DNA of 14,511 nt. Source: an uncultured Clostridia bacterium (GTDB lineage Bacteria > Bacillota > Clostridia > Christensenellales > UBA1242). The notes beneath the pieces were generated by a model, which made no database searches, was not told the DNA's origin, and was given only the letters and a program-made list of their open reading frames with translations. The translations under genes and the position numbers were made by a program. Positions 1-7,616 of the stretch are shown here, piece after piece; position 1 is the first letter of the stretch; every line of letters begins with the position of its first letter. Location: positions 1-14,511 of the forward strand of contig CANRLJ010000008.1 of the NCBI GenBank assembly GCA_947631485.1. Reading direction: 5' to 3'.

Positions 1-1
1 T

Positions 2-1180
2 GTTGAAAATGTCAACAATGCCGACATGAAAATCAGCAAACTCTTGGCATCGGACAGCGAAAATTATCAGGCAAAGATGCTGGGTGAAATTGCAAGTGCA
101 TCAAAGGATATGCAATCCAATATTGCTGCTCTGCCTCTTACAAGTGACAACATTGTTCAAAGTGTGAGGTTTATAAATCAGATGTCAGGATACACGCAGG
201 TCTTGGAGGACAAACTTCAAAAAGGTGGGCAGTTGTCTGACGGCGATATGTCAACCTTAAAAGAAATGCACGCTTCTCTGACGGAGATGAAGGAATATCT
301 AAACAAGATGTCTGAAAAAATCAATGTTGGCTACAGCATTGTGGATGCATCTTCAAGAATAAATGGCGAAGTTGATGACTTCACTTTGGATTTTTCTGGA
401 ATTAAAGCAACAGACACAGACTATCCTTCGATGATTTATGACGGACCGTTTTCAGACAGTGTTGTAAATCAAAAGATTATTGGGCTTGAAGGACAAGAGG
501 TTTCAAAAGAAGAGGCCTATGCACAGGTTGACAAGACCTTTAAAAATATTTCAAGCATAAATTTTGAGGGGCAGACCGACGGCAAGTTTAGCACATATAA
601 TTTTTCAATTAAAAATTCTGATGGAAAGCGGATGTATGTGCAGGTGACAAAACAGGGCGCACATATCTTGACAGTCAGTGGAAACGTTGTAAGCGACCAA
701 AAGAACATCCAAATTCCACAAGCAGAGAAGATTGCTTTGGATTTTGCAAAGGCAAATGGCGTTGAGGATGCTGGCGTGGTTTGGTTTGAAGAATTAAACT
801 CTCAGGCGTTTTTCAACATCACTCCAAAACAAAACGGCGTTGTGCTTTATCCAGACCTTGTCAAAGTTAAGGTTGATATGGAAAAGGGTGATGTGATTGG
901 CTATGATGCCATTGCATATTTTACAAATCACACTGACAGGAAATTGGAAAGGCCTCAGATTGAGGCGGAGGACGCACAAAAACTTGTCAACTCCTCGTTT
1001 GACATAAAAGGAACTCGCCTTGTGCTTGCTCCACTTGACTACAACAGACAAGTGCTCTGTCACGAATTTATCTGTGAAAGAGATGGGGCGACATACTACA
1101 TCTACATCAATGCCGCTGACGGAACAGAAGAAAACATCTTAAAGGTTGTTGAAACCCAAGATAGTTCAAAATTGATGTAA
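2..1180 (+). CDS. ypeB: Germination protein YpeB, 5'-truncated by the window edge
   Basis: This resembles YpeB, the spore protein needed with the cortex-lytic enzyme SleB for peptidoglycan hydrolysis during germination. The reading frame is open from base 2, so the ATG at base 26 is internal and the true start, with the expected N-terminal membrane anchor, lies upstream of the window. About 392 residues are visible, against roughly 450 for the family. The first third is helical with many Lys, Glu and Met. A conserved-looking YDGPFSD motif lies at bases 437-457, followed by GLEGQEVSKEEA. The C-terminal part is built like PepSY-type repeats. It ends at a perfect hairpin terminator. In Bacilli ypeB follows sleB, so a sleB homologue may lie just upstream; that is an inference. 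Family assignment is from motif memory, fairly confident. Confidence 0.85.
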   Translation, partial: VENVNNADMKISKLLASDSENYQAKMLGEIASASKDMQSNIAALPLTSDNIVQSVRFINQMSGYTQVLEDKLQKGGQLSDGDMSTLKEMHASLTEMKEYLNKMSEKINVGYSIVDASSRINGEVDDFTLDFSGIKATDTDYPSMIYDGPFSDSVVNQKIIGLEGQEVSKEEAYAQVDKTFKNISSINFEGQTDGKFSTYNFSIKNSDGKRMYVQVTKQGAHILTVSGNVVSDQKNIQIPQAEKIALDFAKANGVEDAGVVWFEELNSQAFFNITPKQNGVVLYPDLVKVKVDMEKGDVIGYDAIAYFTNHTDRKLERPQIEAEDAQKLVNSSFDIKGTRLVLAPLDYNRQVLCHEFICERDGATYYIYINAADGTEENILKVVETQDSSKLM

Positions 1181-1208
1181 AAAAACAGTCGAAAGACTGT
1201 TTTTTATT
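1181..1208. terminator. Bidirectional Rho-independent terminator between ypeB and the convergent gene
   Basis: A perfect 10-bp stem (1181-1190 with 1195-1204) closes on a GAAA tetraloop. T-runs on the right and A-runs on the left mean it can end transcription in both directions. It begins directly after the ypeB stop codon, and its last base overlaps the stop codon of the opposing gene. Confidence 0.85.
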
Positions 1209-1827
1209 TGTTCTTTTGTTTTTCTGGAACATAGTTTGTTGTCAGAAGTGTGGCATCCTCTTTTTTGCTTGACTGCCAAAGAGAGTTACCTTTTTGGAAG
1301 GTCTTTTTGTCAATTGCAAAATCGCCACCATGCACGTGTTTGTGTGTTTGTAAAAACAGTTTATCATTGCTTTCAAGGTGCTTTTCCTCATCCCAAATCA
1401 CAGGAAAACTGTTTGCAAAATCAAAACCGGTCGGATGGGTCATGCGCATATTTTCTTTCTTTTCGTAAACCTCTTTCACAAAATCTTTGGCGGTGTATTT
1501 CTTTGCCTCCTCTGGCGTCAAAAACACCATCAGCCAATTTGAAATCCATCTGCCGCAGTCATCATGTCTGCCATCGTCAAAATGATATATATAAAGTACC
1601 AACTCTTTTGAAGTGGCGCAAGTGAAACTCTCTTTGCCTTGCCGTCTGCCACCATGGTTTTGCATATAGGAAAACGCATAGTTTTTAAGATTGTGAGCCT
1701 CTTCATCAAAAGTTTCATATGGGCTTTTTGTTTTATATTCAAAGTCTATCCATCCTGTTCTTGTGTAAAACTGCCAATCTCTTGGCACGCGCTTTATTCC
1801 TTTTCTGAAAAAATCAAAAATTCCCAT
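1204..1827 (-). CDS. Hypothetical protein, 207 aa
   Basis: I do not recognise this family. It is a soluble-looking protein that begins MGIFDFFRKGIKRVP and is rich in aromatic residues, Lys and His. Visible blocks are a Gly/Arg patch NHGGRRQGKE, a GRHDDCGRWISNW segment in the middle and a HKHVHGGDF segment near the C-terminus. There is no signal peptide or membrane helix, and no catalytic motif I can name. The start is supported by AGGAGA about eight bases upstream on the minus strand. The length, the good ribosome binding site and a shared terminator with ypeB argue that it is a real gene. It is the first and probably only gene of its transcript. Confidence 0.7.
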   Translation of the reverse strand: MGIFDFFRKGIKRVPRDWQFYTRTGWIDFEYKTKSPYETFDEEAHNLKNYAFSYMQNHGGRRQGKESFTCATSKELVLYIYHFDDGRHDDCGRWISNWLMVFLTPEEAKKYTAKDFVKEVYEKKENMRMTHPTGFDFANSFPVIWDEEKHLESNDKLFLQTHKHVHGGDFAIDKKTFQKGNSLWQSSKKEDATLLTTNYVPEKQKNK

Positions 1828-1921
1828 GTCGGTATCTCCTATCTTAAAAGATTTTTTACAACTTTTATACTATCACATTTCAATTTGTTTTGCAATAGCA
1901 AAAATTAAAAAAATCAATAAA

Positions 1922-1945
1922 AAACCACCCCAAAAAGAGTGGTTT
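1922..1945 (-). terminator. Terminator downstream of spoVG
   Basis: A 7-bp stem (1922-1928 with 1939-1945, AAACCAC/GTGGTTT) is followed on the minus strand by a T-rich tract. It lies 14 bases beyond the spoVG stop codon. Confidence 0.75.
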
Positions 1946-1958
1946 GTTTTATTGCCAA

Positions 1959-2228
1959 TTATTGTTGATTTTTCAGTGCTTCTTCATAGGCTGCAAGGAT
2001 TTTTTCCTTCAACATTTCCCTAACTTCTGTTTTGATAGGGTGAACGATGTCCTTGAATTCGCCTTCGTTGGTCTTTCTGCTTGGCATTGAAAGGAAATAA
2101 CCGTCTTTGCCGTTGATGACCTTGATGTCGTGAACTACAAGTTCGTCGTCAATGGTGATTGATGCAACTGCTTTGAGTTTGTCGTTTCCGTTGTTTACAA
2201 TCCTAACTCTAATGTCCGTAATTTTCAA
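1959..2228 (-). CDS. spoVG: SpoVG, septation/sporulation RNA- and DNA-binding regulator
   Basis: SpoVG is a small nucleic-acid-binding protein first known from sporulation in Bacillus and now seen as a global post-transcriptional regulator. The 89-residue product starts MKITDIRVRIV and carries the family hallmarks KAVASITIDDELVVHDIKVI, GYFLSMPSRK and DIVHPI. Its length is typical. The start codon is TTG (read from bases 2228-2226), set by a GGAAGG ribosome binding site about nine bases upstream. No in-frame ATG lies near enough to the conserved N-terminus to be an alternative. It is monocistronic, divergent from murC, and ended by its own hairpin. Very sure. Confidence 0.96.
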   Translation of the reverse strand: MKITDIRVRIVNNGNDKLKAVASITIDDELVVHDIKVINGKDGYFLSMPSRKTNEGEFKDIVHPIKTEVREMLKEKILAAYEEALKNQQ

Positions 2229-2295
2229 GTTTTTGTACCTTCCTTTTTTAAATTAACCTTTCTAGGTCATTTTTATTATAACATCACTTGTCAAA

Positions 2296-2324
2296 ATTAC
2301 AAAACATTTTTGCATATATGTCAA
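2296..2324 (-). promoter_or_regulatory. Candidate sigma-A promoter of spoVG
   Basis: On the minus strand a perfect TTGACA (-35, bases 2319-2324) and TGTAAT (-10, bases 2296-2301) are separated by exactly 17 bases. Transcription would start about 60 bases before the TTG start codon. A TATAAT also lies further downstream at 2275-2280 but lacks a good -35. No obvious sigma-H motif was seen, although Bacillus spoVG uses one. Confidence 0.6.
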
Positions 2325-2354
2325 TAATTTTTTGCGAAAATCATAAAAGAAACT

Positions 2355-3632
2355 ATGAAAAAGTATTATTTTTTGGGGATTGGCGGAGTTTCGATGTCTG
2401 CACTTGCAATTATGCTTAAGGAAAAAGGATTTTTTGTGCGTGGAAGTGATGAAACCGACGGGCAGGGGACGGCACTTTTAAATAAGTTTGGCATTGTGGT
2501 GGATTTTTGCGTGAACGAAGAGGAAATTTCAAAAGCAGATGTCGTTGTGCGCTCGTCTGCAATTAAGGATGAGGACGAACACTTGCTTTGTGCAAGAAAA
2601 TACAAAAAGAAAATAATTTCACGCGGGCAACTGCTTGGACAGATTGCTGGTGAATATGAAAAGGTTGTTGCTGTGGCAGGCTCACACGGAAAAACCACCA
2701 CAACCGCCATGATTGAAAACATCTTGCGCTATGCAGGAAGAAAGCCGACGCTGCACCTTGGAGGCTATAAGATTTCTGATGGAAAAAACTTTGAATTTGG
2801 AGAAAAGGAATTTTTTGTCACCGAAGCATGCGAATATCACAACAATTTTTTGCACCTTCATCCATACATTGGGGTTGTGACAAATGTTGAAAAGGAGCAC
2901 ATGGATTTTTTTAAGACATTTTCAAATGAAAGGAAGTCGTTTGAGAAATTTAAGCAAAATTCGGCGATTGTTGTGGACAATTTTGAGGGATTGAGTGCAA
3001 AAAATGTCCGTCACGACAAAAATGGGGGACTTGTCTTCAACCTTATGCGTGGCAACATAAAGATCATGCATCTTAATTTGCGCATATGTGAAGAGGTGAA
3101 CAAAGAAAACTGCATTTATGCATATCTTGTTGCGAAGAAACTTGGCATTGACGACTGTCTTATCAAAGGTGGGCTGGAAAACTTTATGGGCACTCACACT
3201 CGTTTTGAAAAGGTGAATTGTAAATTTTTTGACACCGTCTTTTGTGATTATGCACATCATCCAACCGAAATTGACAAGGCGATTAAGAGTGCAAAGAAGA
3301 TTTTTAGAAACAGAGAACTTGTCACCATTTTTCAACCGCACACCTATTCGCGCACACAAAGTTTGCTTTTTGAATTTGTTTCTGTTTTTAAACAGGTGAA
3401 GCATCCACTCTTTTATAGGACATATTCAGCACGAGAAAACGAGAGCCAGGGCATGAGCAGCAAACAACTTTCAGACATTGTGCATGCCCACAATGAAAAT
3501 GCCAAATATTTTGATAATTTTGAAGATTTAAAGGCATATTTGTTGTCTTTAAAGGGACAAAGGCCGGTTTTGCTGTTTTTGGGGGCGGGAGACCTGCCTG
3601 CCGTCCTTCACAAAAAACAATTTATTACATAA
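2355..3632 (+). CDS. murC: UDP-N-acetylmuramate--L-alanine ligase MurC
   Basis: MurC is the cytoplasmic ATP-dependent ligase that adds L-alanine to UDP-MurNAc, the first amino acid of the peptidoglycan stem. The N-terminal Rossmann motif GIGGVSMSALA (residues 8-18) is the UDP-MurNAc domain. The central domain has the ATP P-loop GSHGKTTTT (109-117), the EACEY motif (157-161) and TNVEKEHMDFF (176-186). The C-terminal domain shows DYAHHPTE (298-305) and FQPHTYSRT (326-334). At 425 residues it is slightly short for the family. The upstream ribosome binding site is weak (AAAAGAAA), so expression may be low. It heads an operon: the next gene begins ten bases after its stop. Confidence 0.93.
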   Translation: MKKYYFLGIGGVSMSALAIMLKEKGFFVRGSDETDGQGTALLNKFGIVVDFCVNEEEISKADVVVRSSAIKDEDEHLLCARKYKKKIISRGQLLGQIAGEYEKVVAVAGSHGKTTTTAMIENILRYAGRKPTLHLGGYKISDGKNFEFGEKEFFVTEACEYHNNFLHLHPYIGVVTNVEKEHMDFFKTFSNERKSFEKFKQNSAIVVDNFEGLSAKNVRHDKNGGLVFNLMRGNIKIMHLNLRICEEVNKENCIYAYLVAKKLGIDDCLIKGGLENFMGTHTRFEKVNCKFFDTVFCDYAHHPTEIDKAIKSAKKIFRNRELVTIFQPHTYSRTQSLLFEFVSVFKQVKHPLFYRTYSARENESQGMSSKQLSDIVHAHNENAKYFDNFEDLKAYLLSLKGQRPVLLFLGAGDLPAVLHKKQFIT

Positions 3633-3641
3633 AATGGATTT

Positions 3642-4358
3642 ATGAATAAAAACTTTCATGACGCAACTATTTTTTACAGATTCTTTGACAAAAAAACAGA
3701 TGTAGTCAATGTGTTTCTGCATGGATGGGGCTGCGACCACAAAAGTCTTTTATTTTGCAATAAGATTTTGAAAGACAGTTGTCTTTTCATAGATTTTCCA
3801 CCTTTTGGGAAAAGCAGCAAAGATATAAAGGATTGGACGATTTTCACATATTCAAACATGGTCATATCACTTTGCCAACATTTGGGCGTCAAGAAGATAA
3901 ACCTCATCGGTCACTCATTTGGCGGGAGGGTGTCAATCATCATGGCCGTTGTTTGCAAAAGCCTTGTAAACAAGATTGTGCTTGTTGACAGTGCTGGCCT
4001 GAAACCCAAGAGAAAACCAAACTATTATTTTAAGGTTTGGTCATATAAGTTAAGAAGGAAGTTTGGACTTGACACTTCAAATTGCGGCAGTAAAGATTAT
4101 CTTGCCTTGCCAGAAAACATGAGAAAGATATTCACCAGCGTTGTAAACACCCACCTTGACGACTTTTTGCCATCCATCACTGCACCAACGCTGATTGTGT
4201 TTGGAGAAAACGACACGACAACGCCAATTTACATGGCGAAGAAACTTAACAAAAAGATTAAAAACAGCCAACTTTTGATTTTGCCAAATGCTGGTCATTT
4301 TTGCTTTGAGGATTGCAGGCTTGAGTTTATGGATGCAATAAAAAATTTTTTAAACTGA
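3642..4358 (+). CDS. Alpha/beta hydrolase between two Mur ligase genes
   Basis: A 238-residue soluble alpha/beta-hydrolase-fold protein with a complete apparent catalytic machinery: oxyanion-hole motif HGWG (27-30), nucleophile elbow GHSFGG with Ser92, acid Asp191 in FGENDTTTP, and His219 in NAGHF. A short basic insert around residues 121-141 would be the lid. No signal peptide or membrane helix is visible, so it should be cytoplasmic or loosely membrane-associated. The substrate cannot be read from the sequence. It starts only ten bases after murC, without a clear ribosome binding site, so translational coupling is likely. It ends ten bases before a MurF-type ligase, which suggests a cell-envelope role (an inference). 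Confidence 0.88.
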   Translation: MNKNFHDATIFYRFFDKKTDVVNVFLHGWGCDHKSLLFCNKILKDSCLFIDFPPFGKSSKDIKDWTIFTYSNMVISLCQHLGVKKINLIGHSFGGRVSIIMAVVCKSLVNKIVLVDSAGLKPKRKPNYYFKVWSYKLRRKFGLDTSNCGSKDYLALPENMRKIFTSVVNTHLDDFLPSITAPTLIVFGENDTTTPIYMAKKLNKKIKNSQLLILPNAGHFCFEDCRLEFMDAIKNFLN

Positions 4359-4367
4359 GGAGGAAAG

Positions 4368-5771
4368 ATGTTTGTTTTGTATGCATTTTTGTTTGCACTT
4401 GTTGTTTGTGGCTTGGATTTGATTTACATAAAAACCTATCAACTTGAAAGTTATAAACTGAAAAACACACTTTTGAAGTTGGCAAAATATGATTTTGCAT
4501 TTGGAAAAAAGACGCCGCTAAAAATTACAAAACGCATAAAAAGGCTGTTTTTTATCAATTTTTTAACAAATTTTGTTGTATTTTTGATGATTTTTGCATT
4601 TTTGCCATATTTTTGGCAGCAATTTGTTGTTGCGTTTTTGGTGGTGTTTCTTTCAAACTTTTGTGTTCTTCTTTCTTTTGTTTTGGCTCTGCCCATAGAA
4701 AATTTGATTAAACAAAACTACATCAGAAAGGCAAAGAAAAAACTTTCAAAGATGAAGTGCAAGAAGATTGCCATAACCGGAAGTTTTGGAAAGACATCCA
4801 CCAAGCACATATTGTATGACATCTTGAAAGAGGAGTTTGATGTCTGTGCAACTCCAAAAAGTTTCAACACCCCAATGGGAATTTGCAAGACCGTTTTGGA
4901 GGACTTGAAGGAGACTGACGACTATTTTATTGTTGAGTTTGGCGCAAGGCAAAGTGGCGACATAGATTTTCTTGCAAAGTTGGTGAGCGTGGATTTTGGA
5001 ATTTTGACGCCGATAGGAAACTGTCACTTGCAGACCTTTGGAAGTGTTGAGAACATAGAAAACACAAAATATGAACTTTGTGAAAACGCCAAGGATTTTG
5101 TTGTTTTTAATGGGCGAAATAAATCCACAAGAAAACTATATAATAGATTTCAAAGACGCAAGTATATGGTCTGCGAAGAGGGAAGTTTTGCCTATGCAAA
5201 AGACATTGTCTCATCGGCAGAGGGGTCGAGGTTTTCTCTTGTCTTGGACGACAAACAACTCTCTTGCAAGACAAGGCTTTTGGGCAGAGCGAACATAGAC
5301 AACATTGTTGTTGCGGCGTCAATGGCATATCTGCTTGGGGAGAGTTTGTATGGCATTGCAAAGGGAATCTTAAATGCAAGACCAATTCCGCACAGGCTTG
5401 AAATGATTAAGACGGATTTTGTCACTTGCCTTGACGACAGTTACAACAGCAATCTTGATGGCTTTAAGGAGGCACTTTCGGTTTTGAGCGGATTTGACGG
5501 ACGAAAGATTGTCGTCTCGCCCGGAATTGTTGAACTTGGCAAACAGCAGGAGGAGGTCAACGCCGAAGTTGGCAGACTTGTGGCTGAAGTTGCAGACATC
5601 TTTGTCATAATGAACGAAACAAATCGTCAGGCACTGCTTACAGGGGCGGAAAATTTGGCGGAGATTTATTTTGCCAAAAACAGAGAACAACAGCAGCAAC
5701 TTTTAAGAAAAATCATCAAAAAAGGGGATGTTGTTTTGTTTGAAAACGACTTTCCAGACAATATAAAGTAG
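4368..5771 (+). CDS. Membrane-anchored MurF-type Mur ligase
   Basis: MurF adds D-Ala-D-Ala to the UDP-MurNAc-tripeptide. Here the catalytic core is MurF-like: P-loop GSFGKTSTK (138-146), NTPMG (167-171), EFGA (190-193), HLQTFGS followed by Lys234 (position of the carbamylated lysine), a Gly-x-x-Asn-x-x-Asn stretch near 306-312, HRLE (342-345) and DDSYNSN (356-362). The first ~130 residues are not the usual UDP-binding domain: they contain three hydrophobic segments (about 1-21, 61-80, 86-108) separated by basic linkers. It may therefore work at the membrane, on a lipid-linked or other substrate. CapB/PgsB-type ligases also have membrane N-termini, but the NTPMG and DDSYNSN motifs favour MurF. 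It has a strong AGGAGG site and is the last gene of the murC operon. Confidence 0.85.
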   Translation: MFVLYAFLFALVVCGLDLIYIKTYQLESYKLKNTLLKLAKYDFAFGKKTPLKITKRIKRLFFINFLTNFVVFLMIFAFLPYFWQQFVVAFLVVFLSNFCVLLSFVLALPIENLIKQNYIRKAKKKLSKMKCKKIAITGSFGKTSTKHILYDILKEEFDVCATPKSFNTPMGICKTVLEDLKETDDYFIVEFGARQSGDIDFLAKLVSVDFGILTPIGNCHLQTFGSVENIENTKYELCENAKDFVVFNGRNKSTRKLYNRFQRRKYMVCEEGSFAYAKDIVSSAEGSRFSLVLDDKQLSCKTRLLGRANIDNIVVAASMAYLLGESLYGIAKGILNARPIPHRLEMIKTDFVTCLDDSYNSNLDGFKEALSVLSGFDGRKIVVSPGIVELGKQQEEVNAEVGRLVAEVADIFVIMNETNRQALLTGAENLAEIYFAKNREQQQQLLRKIIKKGDVVLFENDFPDNIK

Positions 5772-5819
5772 TTTTTAAAGTGACAAAACACAAGATGTTG
5801 TTGTTATGAAAAACTTTTC

Positions 5820-5867
5820 AAAAAAATGAATAAATATGCAAAATTTGTTTGATTTATTCATTTTTTT
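5820..5867. terminator. 16-bp perfect inverted repeat, probable terminator of the murC-murF operon
   Basis: Bases 5820-5835 are the exact reverse complement of 5852-5867, with a 16-base loop. The right arm ends in seven T residues, as expected for a terminator about 50 bases after the ligase stop. The stem is almost all A/T. Its right arm overlaps the -35 region of the next gene. Confidence 0.6.
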
Positions 5868-5877
5868 ATGTTAAAAT
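5849..5877 (+). promoter_or_regulatory. Candidate promoter of the 214-aa unknown gene
   Basis: TTGATT (5849-5854) and TAAAAT (5872-5877) are separated by 17 bases. Transcription would start near base 5884, about 28 bases before the ATG. The -35 lies in the right arm of the inverted repeat at 5820-5867. Confidence 0.5.
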
Positions 5878-5911
5878 GATTTCGAGAAAAAAATAAAAGG
5901 AGAAAGTTTTT

Positions 5912-6556
5912 ATGAGTTTTGTTAGTATGTTTGATTTGGTTAATTTTGATGATGCTGGACACATAAAACCCGTCTATAAAGATGGCAAGATGATTGTAAG
6001 TCTTGCTCAGGCGCAGGCAAATTTCTTGTATTTGCTGACGAAATATAATAGAAACTTTCTTGTAAGCAAAAACCTCAAACCTTCGGATTTCTTCAAAAAG
6101 GAACTTGGAGACATCTTGAAAAATGTGGAGCAAGGTGAGGACTATTACGGCGCTTATCAAAAGGTTTTGGAAAACTGTGTAAAAGAGATAAGAGACCTCA
6201 GCAGATTGGCAATGCCTACCGAAAAAGGGCTGTTGATTTTGATGAATCAAATGACTCCACTTGTTGGAACAGAGTTTGAAAGAATCAGATTGGACAAGGC
6301 GCAAAATGTTTTGGATGAAAACTACAGATTGAATAAACTTGCATCTACATATGAAAATGCAATCGACAAAAGGATTGCAGACTATATTGCTGGGCAGGGC
6401 ACTCATGAGGACAAGCAGACAATATTCAATTCGCTTGTAAATTTGAACATTGCCTATGCAAGACTTGTCAACAACGACAAAATCGAAACCACCAGCAGAA
6501 GGGCAACAGAAAGCCGCAGCAGCAGGCCAGATGAGATGGGCATTGGTGTTGGCTAA
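5912..6556 (+). CDS. Hypothetical protein, 214 aa, mostly helical
   Basis: I do not recognise this protein. It starts MSFVSMFDLVNFDDAG after a clear AAAGGAG site. No signal peptide or membrane segment is visible. From about residue 30 to 190 it looks alpha-helical with alternating charged and hydrophobic residues, and the last ~25 residues are a low-complexity tail rich in Ser, Arg and Glu that ends GMGIGVG-like. It has its own promoter, and rplM downstream has another, so it is probably monocistronic. Codon usage looks like that of its neighbours, so there is no sign of recent transfer. Function unknown. Confidence 0.8.
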   Translation: MSFVSMFDLVNFDDAGHIKPVYKDGKMIVSLAQAQANFLYLLTKYNRNFLVSKNLKPSDFFKKELGDILKNVEQGEDYYGAYQKVLENCVKEIRDLSRLAMPTEKGLLILMNQMTPLVGTEFERIRLDKAQNVLDENYRLNKLASTYENAIDKRIADYIAGQGTHEDKQTIFNSLVNLNIAYARLVNNDKIETTSRRATESRSSRPDEMGIGVG

Positions 6557-6584
6557 GAAATTTTTGTAAATTTTAAAAGAATGC

Positions 6585-6613
6585 TTGACAAACAGGGTTT
6601 AAATATTTAAAAT
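6585..6613 (+). promoter_or_regulatory. Promoter of the rplM-rpsI operon
   Basis: A perfect TTGACA (6585-6590) and TAAAAT (6608-6613) are separated by 17 bases. Transcription would start near 6620, giving a leader of about 115 bases. Confidence 0.75.
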
Positions 6614-6616
6614 ATA

Positions 6617-6735
6617 ATCGTCTTTACTTCTAAAGGCGATTTTTATTGTTAGCCCCAAGAAAAATTGCTTTTCTAAGTAAGCGGCACAACCTTAACTGGC
6701 AAAGAGTTGTGCAATAAGATTTTTAGGAGAAAATA
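6617..6735 (+). promoter_or_regulatory. Structured leader of rplM, candidate L13 leader RNA
   Basis: The leader between promoter and rplM holds two evident hairpins: ATCGTCTTT/AAAGGCGAT (about 6617-6640, one G-U pair) and GCACAAC/GTTGTGC (6684-6690 with 6706-6712). Between them is an A-rich stretch with a short GCTT/AAGC pairing. Bacillota carry an L13 leader RNA at this place, to which L13 is thought to bind for autoregulation. Identity with that Rfam family is inferred from position and foldability, not from a covariance search. Confidence 0.5.
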
Positions 6736-7179
6736 ATGAAAACTTACATGGCAAACCCAGCCACTGTCGAAAGAAAATGGTATCTTGTTGATGCCACAAA
6801 CATGCCACTTGGGCGTCTTGCAAGCCAAGTTGCCGACATTTTGACTGGAAAAAATAAGACAATCTACACTCCTCATGTTGACACAGGGGATTTTGTGGTT
6901 GTAATCAATTCTGATAAAGTTGTTCTGACAGGAAAGAAGTTGGAGCAAAAAGTTCATCGCTATCACACAGGCTACATTGGTGGCTTAAAAGAAATAGGTT
7001 ATGATAGGATGATGGCAGAGCAATCTGACAAGGCAGTGGAACTTGCTGTCAAAGGCATGCTTCCAAAGAACAGCCAAGGAAGAAAGCAGTTTACAAGATT
7101 GCATGTATATAAGACTGCTGAGCACAAACAACAGGCTCAAAACCCAGAACTTATTACTTTAAAAGGAGTGATTGAATAA
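6736..7179 (+). CDS. rplM: 50S ribosomal protein L13
   Basis: L13 is an early-assembly protein of the large ribosomal subunit. The 147-residue product shows the family blocks [15 protein letters not shown] near the N-terminus, [43 protein letters not shown] and [10 protein letters not shown]. The length is standard. AGGAGA eight bases upstream fixes the start. The stop codon TAA shares its last base with the ATG of rpsI, so the two are translationally coupled, as in most bacteria. Expression is probably governed by the structured leader. Confidence 0.98.
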   Translation: MKTYMANPATVERKWYLVDATNMPLGRLASQVADILTGKNKTIYTPHVDTGDFVVVINSDKVVLTGKKLEQKVHRYHTGYIGGLKEIGYDRMMAEQSDKAVELAVKGMLPKNSQGRKQFTRLHVYKTAEHKQQAQNPELITLKGVIE

Positions 7180-7580
7180 TGGCAAAACAGAACAAAGGCA
7201 CATTTGTTGCCACAGGAAGAAGAAAAAAATCAATCGCAAGAGTTCGCCTGACTGCAGGAAACGGAAAAATTGAAGTAAACGGAAAGAACATTGACGAATA
7301 TCTTCAAAGAGACACACTGATTTTGATTGCAAAACAACCACTTGCTCTCACCGGAACAGCAGATAAGTTTGACATCTCTGTAAATGTCATTGGCGGTGGA
7401 ATTTCCGGCCAGGCAGGAGCAATCTGCCACGGAATTTCAAGAGCACTTGTTTTGGCAAACGAAACCTACAGAAAAGAACTTAAGGACGCTGGCTTCTTGA
7501 CCCGTGACCCAAGGATGAAGGAAAGAAAGAAATACGGACTTAAGAAGGCAAGAAAAGCACCACAATTCTCAAAGAGATAA
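7179..7580 (+). CDS. rpsI: 30S ribosomal protein S9
   Basis: S9 is a small-subunit protein whose basic C-terminal tail reaches the P-site tRNA. The 133-residue product has [14 protein letters not shown] near the start, [15 protein letters not shown], the glycine-rich [19 protein letters not shown] and the canonical end [20 protein letters not shown]...PQFSKR. The final KR dipeptide is intact. An AAAAGGAG site lies inside the end of rplM. It is the last gene of the rplM operon and is followed six bases later by a strong terminator. Confidence 0.98.
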   Translation: MAKQNKGTFVATGRRKKSIARVRLTAGNGKIEVNGKNIDEYLQRDTLILIAKQPLALTGTADKFDISVNVIGGGISGQAGAICHGISRALVLANETYRKELKDAGFLTRDPRMKERKKYGLKKARKAPQFSKR

Positions 7581-7586
7581 GATTTC

Positions 7587-7616
7587 AAAAAAAACAGCAT
7601 TGTTGCTGTTTTTTTT
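7587..7616. terminator. Bidirectional terminator between rpsI and the MBL-fold gene
   Basis: A perfect 13-bp stem (7587-7599 with 7604-7616, core CAGCA/TGCTG flanked by eight A and eight T) with a 4-base loop. It serves rpsI on the plus strand and the convergent gene on the minus strand; the latter's stop codon overlaps its right edge. Confidence 0.9.

Noticed and set aside
26..28. ATG as the start of ypeB
   Set aside because: The frame is open to base 2, no ribosome binding site precedes it, and the N-terminal membrane anchor of the family is missing, so the gene starts outside the window.
2922..3404. Antisense open frame of 160 codons within murC
   Set aside because: It is a shadow of the murC frame, with no ribosome binding site or recognisable domain; the same applies to antisense frames at 5858-6406 and 9900-10277.
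6765..6771. Exact Spo0A box TGTCGAA
   Set aside because: It lies inside the rplM coding region, single and not near a promoter; a chance 7-mer is the simplest reading.
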